This document shows positions 58,196 through 64,000 of a stretch of DNA of 64,000 bases, one piece after another; the stretch's first letter is position 1, and each line of letters begins with the position of its first letter. The stretch is from the NCBI RefSeq assembly GCF_027922325.1, contig NZ_BSFL01000001.1, positions 1,297,610 through 1,361,609 on the forward strand. The letters are read 5' to 3'. The position numbers were made by a program, and so were the translations under genes. The DNA comes from Methylopila turkensis (GTDB lineage: Bacteria > Pseudomonadota > Alphaproteobacteria > Rhizobiales > Methylopilaceae). Below the pieces are notes generated by a model. It had not been told where the DNA came from. It did not search any database and worked only from the letters and a program-made list of their open reading frames with translations.

Positions 58196-59356
58196 CTACT
58201 CGCCGGCGCGCAGCTCCTCGGTCGGCTCGATGTCCGGCTCGGCCGGCTCGGTCGGCTGGTGCGGGAATCCATCGATCGGCCCGACCGGCTTGGCGTCGCG
58301 CTTGATGTCGATCGGGCTCGTCACATAGGCCGTCATCAGCTCGGCGAGGGAGCGCAGCGCGTGCATGTGGATGCGCTCATAGCCGTGGCTCGCGTCGATG
58401 CCGAAGGTCACGAGCGCGGTGCGCACGTCGGCGCCGGCCTCGATCGCCGAGGCGCTGTCCGAGCGGTAGTAGCGGAACACGTCGCGCTGGTGGCGGATGT
58501 CGTTGTCGCGCGCGAGCCGGATCAGCTCGTGGGTGAGGTGGTAGTCGAACGGCCCGGTCTGGTCGGCCATGGCGATGGTCACGCCGAACTCGTCGGAGGC
58601 CTGCCCCGGCGCGGTGGTGCCGTTGTCGATCGTCACCATGGCGGCGACGTCATGCGGCAGCACCGCGGAGGCGCCGACGCCGACCTCCTCGGCGATCGAG
58701 AACACCCACCATGTGTCGACCGGGGGCTTCTTGCCCGAGTCGATCATCGCCTTCAGCGTCGCGAGCAGGATCGCGACGCCCGCCTTGTCGTCGAGGTGGC
58801 GGGAGACGATGAAGCCGTTGTCGAGAAACTCGGTCTCCGGATCGATCGCGACCACGTCGCCGACATGGAAGCCCAGCCGGTTCAGGTCCGGCACGTCGCG
58901 CACGAGAGCGTCGACGCGCACCTCCACATAGGGCCAGCCGGTCGGCTGGGTGTCGATCTCGTCGGCGTAGGTGTGGCCCGACGCCTTCAGCGGCAGGATC
59001 GAGCCGCGATAGGCGCCGGCCTCGGTGAAGACCGTGCAGCGCGCGCCTTCGGCGAAGCGCGCGGACCAGTTGCCGATCGGGACCAGCTCGAGCCGGCCGT
59101 TCGGCTTCAGGTACTTCACCTGCGCGCCGAGGGTGTCGAGATGCGCGATCAGCGCGCGCGACGGATCCTTCGCCTTGCCCTTCAGCTTGGCGCGGATCGC
59201 GCCGCGCCGCGTCACCTCCGGCTCGACGCCAAGCCGCTGAAGCTCGTCGACCACCGCATGGGTGATCGTGTCGGTGAAGCCGGTCGGGCTCGGAATCTTG
59301 AGCAGAGCCTTCAGCTGCTCGCCGAGATAATCGATGTCGACATCAAGACGCGCCAT
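58196..59356 (-). CDS. M42-family peptidase of the NAGGN osmolyte system
   Basis: 386-aa metallopeptidase of the subgroup linked to N-acetylglutaminylglutamine amide loci (established linkage in TIGRFAM naming). Metal-binding segments: LIAHLDTLGAQVKYL, SRHLDDKAGVAIL, SIAEEVGVGAS, and FGIDASHGYERIHMHAL. A Glu/Pro-rich tail closes it (PTEPAEPDIEPTEEL). Probably degrades or recycles the dipeptide osmolyte or its precursor. Separated from the synthetase by a divergent gene. Confidence 0.88.
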   Translation of the reverse strand: MARLDVDIDYLGEQLKALLKIPSPTGFTDTITHAVVDELQRLGVEPEVTRRGAIRAKLKGKAKDPSRALIAHLDTLGAQVKYLKPNGRLELVPIGNWSARFAEGARCTVFTEAGAYRGSILPLKASGHTYADEIDTQPTGWPYVEVRVDALVRDVPDLNRLGFHVGDVVAIDPETEFLDNGFIVSRHLDDKAGVAILLATLKAMIDSGKKPPVDTWWVFSIAEEVGVGASAVLPHDVAAMVTIDNGTTAPGQASDEFGVTIAMADQTGPFDYHLTHELIRLARDNDIRHQRDVFRYYRSDSASAIEAGADVRTALVTFGIDASHGYERIHMHALRSLAELMTAYVTSPIDIKRDAKPVGPIDGFPHQPTEPAEPDIEPTEELRAGE

Positions 59357-59605
59357 GAGGCCTCGCAGGGGGGACGGGATGATTCGGCTCGCCCCTGTTT
59401 AGGGCGCGCCGGCCGGCGCGTCATCCCGGCCTTCGCACGGCGCGGCCCAGCGCAGCCCGAGCATGCGGCATCGCCGGCGCAAGCGCGGAGAGGCTCCTGC
59501 GCCCGATCGCCGCCGGCGGTTCCCCTCCCGGCCACCCCCGTGCCGCGGTGGATGGAATATGGTGACGCGACAGCCGAACTGACATCAGCTCTCCCGGACC
59601 GTCTC

Positions 59606-61018
59606 ATGCCTGCTGAAGTGACGAAGCCGCGCACCATCCTCGTCGTGGGCGGAGGGCTGAGCGGCTCGCTGCTCGCGCTCCGCGCCATCGAGAACCCGGC
59701 CAACCGCGTCGTTCTGATCGAGCGGTCCGGCGCGCTCGGCCGCGGCGTCGCTTACGGCGCCTGCGACCCCGAGCACCTGCTCAACGTGCCGCTGTTCCGC
59801 ATGGAGGTCGGGCTGTCGCCGTCCTTCCAGGACTGGCTGGGCGCGAACCGTCCGCACGAGCTCAACGCCGACGACGGCGGCTTGAAGGATTCCTTCGTGT
59901 CTCGCCGGTCCTTCGGCGACTACATCGAGGACGTCACTGAGCGGAACGTGCTCGCGGGCCGGCTGACGCGCGTTCGCGGCGACGTCGTCGAGATCGGCCG
60001 GGAGGGAGAGCCCTACGCGCTGCTGCGCGACGGACGCGTCCTGCGCGGCGCCCATGTCGTGCTCGCCACAGGCAACCTGCCGCCGAAGACGCCCCGCTTC
60101 AGGGACGAGGGCGTGCTGGACTCGCCTGTTTTCATTCCCGACCCCTGGGACGTGCACAAGGACCGGCTGCCCGCCAGCGGCGCGACGGTGCTGCTGATCG
60201 GCTCGGGCCTGACGATGGTCGACGTGGCGCTGCGCCTCGCGCGCGGCGGTCACGAGGGGCCGATCATCGCGCTGTCGCGCCGGGGCCTGCTGCCGAACCG
60301 GCATGTCCATGGCGGCCAGTGGCGAAACGCCTTCGACGGCCGGCCGCTGCCTCCGCTGGCCGCCCTGCGGCTGCTCAGGCGGGAGGCGCGCGAGGCGGCG
60401 GCGCAAGGCGTGCCGTGGCAGCGCGTGATCGACGCGGCGCGGCCGAGCCTAGCGAGCGTCTGGATTTCGTGGAGCCAGGACGAGCGCCGCCGGTTTCTTC
60501 GCCACGCCCGCACGATCTGGGACGTGCACCGTCACCGCATGGCGGGGGCCGTGGCGGCGCCGATCGAGCAGCTCATACGGTCGGGCCGCCTGCAGATCCG
60601 TGCCGGCCGCATCGAGGGCCTGAAGCGCACGCGATCCGGCGCCGTCGTGGAGCTGCGTCCGCGCGGCGCGCGCGAGGCCGTCGGGATCGAGGTCGGAACG
60701 ATCGTCAACTGCACCGGGCCCCGCTCCTCCTTCGACGACCTGAACGAGCCCGCCTACATCAAGCTGAAGGAACGCGGACTGCTGACGCCCGACGAGCTCG
60801 GCCTCGGGATCAAGACGTTCGGCTGCGCCGTGGTCGACAAGTACGCGACGCCCTCGGACTGGCTGTTCGCCATCGGGCCGCTCACGCGTCCGGAATGGTG
60901 GGAGATCACGGCCGCGCCGGAAATCTCGGCGCAGAGCTACTATCTGGCGAACGGTCTGGAGCGGCGGAGCCCGCACACGCTGCTGCGCGACTTCGTGGAC
61001 CTCGGCGCGGGCATCTAG
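59606..61018 (+). CDS. FAD/NAD(P)-binding protein (NAD_binding_9 type)
   Basis: 470-aa flavoprotein-like oxidoreductase. The dinucleotide-binding motif is ILVVGGGLSGSLLALRA (about 12-28), then GRGVAYGACDPEHLLNVPLFRM, VVLATGNLPP, a second GxGxxx motif (VLLIGSGLTMVDVALRLA) and a late GIKTFGCAVVDK. This group resembles YdhS-like proteins with unknown substrate. ATG 59606 (MPAEVTKPRT); an earlier ATG at 59552 would add 18 residues. Transcribed away from both NAGGN neighbours, so its link to osmoprotection is only positional. Confidence 0.85.
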   Translation: MPAEVTKPRTILVVGGGLSGSLLALRAIENPANRVVLIERSGALGRGVAYGACDPEHLLNVPLFRMEVGLSPSFQDWLGANRPHELNADDGGLKDSFVSRRSFGDYIEDVTERNVLAGRLTRVRGDVVEIGREGEPYALLRDGRVLRGAHVVLATGNLPPKTPRFRDEGVLDSPVFIPDPWDVHKDRLPASGATVLLIGSGLTMVDVALRLARGGHEGPIIALSRRGLLPNRHVHGGQWRNAFDGRPLPPLAALRLLRREAREAAAQGVPWQRVIDAARPSLASVWISWSQDERRRFLRHARTIWDVHRHRMAGAVAAPIEQLIRSGRLQIRAGRIEGLKRTRSGAVVELRPRGAREAVGIEVGTIVNCTGPRSSFDDLNEPAYIKLKERGLLTPDELGLGIKTFGCAVVDKYATPSDWLFAIGPLTRPEWWEITAAPEISAQSYYLANGLERRSPHTLLRDFVDLGAGI

Positions 61019-61073
61019 GGCTTCAAGCGCCGTGGTTTCGGGCGAAGCCGAGCGTCCACGCAAAAGTCTGGAT

Positions 61074-61093
61074 GCCCGCGCGAAGGCGCGGGC
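61074..61093. repeat. Hairpin between convergent genes
   Basis: Arms GCCCGCGC/GCGCGGGC around GAAG; surrounding bases (TGGAT..CTGAC) suggest a repeated intergenic element. It may terminate both the flavoprotein gene and the NAGGN synthetase gene. Confidence 0.6.
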
Positions 61094-61105
61094 CTGACGT
61101 GGTGG

Positions 61106-62848
61106 TCAGCCGAGCCCAAGACGCCGCACGGCCGTGGGCACCGACAGCGGGAACAACAGGTCGATGAAGCGCTCGGCCGTCGGCTGCGGCTCGTGGTTGG
61201 CGAGCCCCGGCCGCTCGTTCGCCTCGATGAAGGCGTAGGTCGGCTCGTGCGGCGCGCGGACCATGAAGTCGACGCCCACCACGGGTATGTCGATCGCGCG
61301 CGCCACCTTGACCGCGGCGTCCACCAGGGTCGGATGCACCACGCCGGTGACGTCGTGGATCGTGCCGCCGGTGTGCAGGTTCGCGGTCTTGCGCACGGCG
61401 ATGGCCTGGTTGGGCGGCGCGACGTCGTCGAGCGCGAAGCCCGCCGCGCGCACGCAGCGCTCGGTCTCGGCGTCGATCGGGATCGAGCTCTCGCCGCCGG
61501 TCGCGGCGGAGCGGCGGCGGCTCTGGGCCGCGATCAGGTCGCGCACCGTGGAGCGGCCGTCGGTGGTGATCTGCGCGGGTCGCCGCACCGCGGCGGCCAC
61601 CAGCTTGAAGTCGATGACGATCAGCCGAAGGTCCTCGCCCTCCGCCTTCTGCTCCACGATCACGCGGTCGCAGAAGGCGCGGGCGCGCTCGATCGCCGCC
61701 TCGGTCTCCTCGACGGTCTCCAGCCCGACCGAAATGCCGCGGCCCTGCTCGCCGCGGGCGGGCTTCACCACCACCGAACCGTAGCGCTTGAGGAAATCCT
61801 CCAGCTTCGCGCGGTCGCCGGCCTCGATCTGGTCCGGCACCGTGACGCCCGCGCGCGACACCGCGCGGCGGGTGACGGCCTTGTCGTCGCAGATCGACAT
61901 AGCGACGCCGGTCGTCAGCTCGCTCAGCGACTCGCGGCACAGGATTGAGCGCCCGCCATGGGTCAGGCGGAAGAAACCGCCCTCGGCGTCGGTGACGTCG
62001 ACGCCTATGCCGCGGCGGCGCGCCTCGTCGACGATGATCCGGGCATAGGGGTTGAGCCCTTCCGTGCCCTGATCGCCCACGAACAGGCGCTCGTTGATCG
62101 AGTTCTTGCGCTTCACCGAGAAGGTCTGAATGCGTTCGAAGCCGAGCTTCTCATAGAGCGCGATCGCCTGCGCGTTGTCGTGCATCACCGACAGGTCCAT
62201 CGTGCGGGCGCCCTGTTCGGCCAGCGTCTCGGCGAGCCTGCGCACCAGCGTCTCGCCGACGCCGGGATGGGTCGCCTGCGGGTCGACGGCGAGGCACCAG
62301 AGCGATGAGCCGCCCTCAGGGCAGCCAAAGGAACGGCCATGGTCGACGCCGGTCACCGTTCCGATCACGGCGTGGGTGCGGGCGTCCTCAGCGATGAGGT
62401 GGATCACGGCGTCGCCGCCGGCGTGGCGCTCGAAGAAGTCGGGGCGCACCGTCACCATGTGGCGCGAGGCGTAGATGCGGTTCACCTCCTCGGCGTCCGA
62501 CGGCCGAGCGAGGCGACGCACGTTGAAGGCGCGCTGGCCGCGGCTCGACGGCTCGTAGGCCTCGAGATCGAGCCGGAACATGTGGCTGGGATCGAGGAAC
62601 AGCTCGAGCGGGGCCTGCGCCAGCAGCACGTGCGGGTCGTCGACGTAGACCGCGATGTCGCGCGCCTCCGGCCCCTCCTCGCGCAGCGCCTCGGCCAGCA
62701 GCGCCGGGTCTTGGAAAGTCTGGCCGAACAGCAGCCGGCCCCAGCCGCAGTCGACGATCGCGTTCGCCTGGACCACGGGCGCTTCCTTCGATTGGCCGTC
62801 GCCGCCAACGGCCGCCCGCTCGCCCTGTTGCGTCTGCATCGCCGTCAT
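61106..62848 (-). CDS. ngg: N-acetylglutaminylglutamine synthetase
   Basis: 580-aa two-domain enzyme that makes the dipeptide osmolyte precursor. N-terminal GNAT acetyltransferase (about 95-265: LWCLAVDPQATHPGVGETLVRRLAE, ALYEKLGFERIQTF) and C-terminal ATP-grasp ligase related to cyanophycin synthetase (about 280-570: KPARGEQGRGISVGLE, IEANERPGLANHEPQP). This GNAT-ATP-grasp fusion is specific to the NAGGN pathway. The ATG at 62848 has GGGACGG upstream; a GTG at 62854 would add two residues. Followed upstream by the amidotransferase gene with a short gap. Confidence 0.94.
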   Translation of the reverse strand: MTAMQTQQGERAAVGGDGQSKEAPVVQANAIVDCGWGRLLFGQTFQDPALLAEALREEGPEARDIAVYVDDPHVLLAQAPLELFLDPSHMFRLDLEAYEPSSRGQRAFNVRRLARPSDAEEVNRIYASRHMVTVRPDFFERHAGGDAVIHLIAEDARTHAVIGTVTGVDHGRSFGCPEGGSSLWCLAVDPQATHPGVGETLVRRLAETLAEQGARTMDLSVMHDNAQAIALYEKLGFERIQTFSVKRKNSINERLFVGDQGTEGLNPYARIIVDEARRRGIGVDVTDAEGGFFRLTHGGRSILCRESLSELTTGVAMSICDDKAVTRRAVSRAGVTVPDQIEAGDRAKLEDFLKRYGSVVVKPARGEQGRGISVGLETVEETEAAIERARAFCDRVIVEQKAEGEDLRLIVIDFKLVAAAVRRPAQITTDGRSTVRDLIAAQSRRRSAATGGESSIPIDAETERCVRAAGFALDDVAPPNQAIAVRKTANLHTGGTIHDVTGVVHPTLVDAAVKVARAIDIPVVGVDFMVRAPHEPTYAFIEANERPGLANHEPQPTAERFIDLLFPLSVPTAVRRLGLG

Positions 62849-62873
62849 CGCCACCGTCCCGCTTTCCGTCCGT

Positions 62874-64000
62874 TCAAACGCCGTGGGTCTGGAGCCAGAC
62901 CTCCAGCAGCGCGCACTGCCACAGCTCGGAGCCCCGCAGCGGCGTGATGTGCGCCTGCGGATTCGCGAACAGGGTCTCCAGATACTCCGGCCGGAACAGG
63001 CCGCGCTCGCGCGCCGCCTGGCTGCCCAGCGCGTCGCGGACCATCTCCAGCGTCTGGCCTTCGAGGTACTTCAGACCCGGCACAGGGAAGTAGCCCTTGG
63101 GCCGGTCGACGATCTCCTTCGGCACGATCTGGCGCGCGAGGTCCTTCAGCACGCCCTTGCCGCCGTCGGCGAGCTTGTGCTCGCCCGGAATGCGCGCCGC
63201 GAGCTCGACCAGCTCGTGGTCGAGGAACGGGACGCGCGCCTCCAGCGAATGGGCCATGGTCATGTTGTCGACGCGCTTAACCGGGTCGTCGACGAGCATC
63301 ACCAGGCTGTCGAGCCGGAGCGCCTTGTCGACCGCGTCGTCGGCGCCGGGCATGTCGAAATGGTCCTCGACGAAGGCGCGGGCGTCGTCGGCGGTGGCGT
63401 AGGCCTCGGTCACATGCGCGAGGTAGCGCGCGTGGTCGCGGTCGAAGAACGCGCGGGCGTAGTCGGCCGCCGGCGCGTTGGAGGCCGCGACCGGCGGGTA
63501 CCAGTGGTAGCCCGCGAAAATCTCGTCGGCGCCCTGGCCCGACTGCACCACGGTGACGTGCTTCCGGACCTCTTCAGACAGCAGATAGAACGCCACGCAG
63601 TCGTGGCTGACCATCGGCTCGGACATGGCCTCGATCGCGCCGGGCAGCGCGTCGAGCATGCGGCGCTCCTCGATCGTGATCTTGTGGTGCTTGGTGCCGA
63701 AGCGCTGCGCGACGATATCCGAATACTTGAACTCGTCGCCTTCCTCGCCGCCGCGGGATTCGAAGCCGATCGAGAAGGTCTCGACGTTCTGGTGCCCGAG
63801 CTCGGAGAGCAGGGCCACCACGACGCTGGAATCGACGCCGCCCGACAGCAGCACGCCGACCGGCACGTCCGCCACCATGCGGCGCTTCACGGCGGTGCGC
63901 AGCCCTTCGTGCACCTGTTCGCGCCACTCCTCGAACGATCGCGCCACGTCGGCCGCCGAGCGGTCGTAGGAGACGGACCAGTAGACCTCGTCCTTGGTGC
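62874..64000 (-). CDS. N-acetylglutaminylglutamine amidotransferase, asparagine-synthase family (5' end outside window)
   Basis: Partial gene; the frame is still open at base 64000. The visible 375 codons are the C-terminal synthetase domain: PP-loop LLSGGVDSSVVVALL, the SGQGADEIFAGYHWYP segment, and LEARVPFLDHELVELAARIP. In NAGGN loci this enzyme amidates the dipeptide to its terminal amide. The apparent first GTG (63947) lies inside the conserved domain, so it is not the start. Gap to ngg is about 25 bp. Confidence 0.9.
   Translation of the reverse strand, partial: TKDEVYWSVSYDRSAADVARSFEEWREQVHEGLRTAVKRRMVADVPVGVLLSGGVDSSVVVALLSELGHQNVETFSIGFESRGGEEGDEFKYSDIVAQRFGTKHHKITIEERRMLDALPGAIEAMSEPMVSHDCVAFYLLSEEVRKHVTVVQSGQGADEIFAGYHWYPPVAASNAPAADYARAFFDRDHARYLAHVTEAYATADDARAFVEDHFDMPGADDAVDKALRLDSLVMLVDDPVKRVDNMTMAHSLEARVPFLDHELVELAARIPGEHKLADGGKGVLKDLARQIVPKEIVDRPKGYFPVPGLKYLEGQTLEMVRDALGSQAARERGLFRPEYLETLFANPQAHITPLRGSELWQCALLEVWLQTHGV

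Noticed and set aside
58259..59605. Upstream extension of the flavoprotein frame
   Set aside because: Antisense to the M42 peptidase gene, with no domain; the flavoprotein starts at 59606.

Overview
The window is a 64 kb piece of a very GC-rich alphaproteobacterial chromosome, most likely order Hyphomicrobiales (Rhizobiales). This is inferred from protein style and gene order: hisB-DUF2628-hisH-hisA / hisF-hisE-coaA, ubiE-ubiB-coaBC-dut, a cpa/tad pilus locus, and the N-acetylglutaminylglutamine amide (NAGGN) osmolyte genes. No rRNA, tRNA, CRISPR array, insertion sequence or prophage gene was seen.

Layout. 1-3.9 kb: 3' end of a peptide ABC importer (yejE, yejF) interrupted by a PIN toxin-antitoxin pair, then a Nudix hydrolase. 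4.2-15.9 kb: pyrE; a branched-chain-type ABC importer (livMHFG, an AA_synth protein and a periplasmic binding protein); mmsB (3-hydroxyisobutyrate dehydrogenase); two tail-to-tail LysR paralogues; mmsA; an Ldh-type dehydrogenase. This looks like an amino-acid (valine-like) uptake and catabolism block. 15.9-18.9 kb: hslU, a GNAT enzyme, hslV, dps. 19.1-24.9 kb: histidine genes with an inserted HWE histidine kinase, then coaA. 25-31.3 kb (minus strand): ubiE, ubiB, a FitAB/VapBC-like pair, coaBC, dut, an Rrf2 regulator and cysK. 31.4-33.2 kb: mutM and an enoyl-CoA hydratase.

33.2-43.3 kb holds the most striking element: a tightly coupled minus-strand operon of a 2526-aa single-module reducing polyketide synthase (KS-AT-DH-MT-ER-KR-ACP, no thioesterase), an alpha-oxoamine synthase and a GNAT-like acyltransferase. 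The enzyme set resembles fungal sphinganine-analogue pathways (fumonisin type) combined with a ceramide-synthase-like step. I infer that the PKS builds an acyl chain, the oxoamine synthase releases it by decarboxylative condensation with an amino acid, and the GNAT protein acylates the amine. A Pho-box-like tandem repeat lies about 130 bp upstream of the PKS.

43.7-48.9 kb: a small membrane-associated-looking protein, an EamA exporter, two paralogous secreted proteins, formate-tetrahydrofolate ligase with a clear terminator, and a secretin-N-like secreted protein. 49.2-58.2 kb: Flp pilin (54 aa) followed by two hairpins, then cpaABCDEFGH. 58.2-64 kb: NAGGN system (M42 peptidase, synthetase, and the asparagine-synthase-like amidotransferase cut by the window end) with a divergent FAD/NAD(P)-binding protein in the middle.
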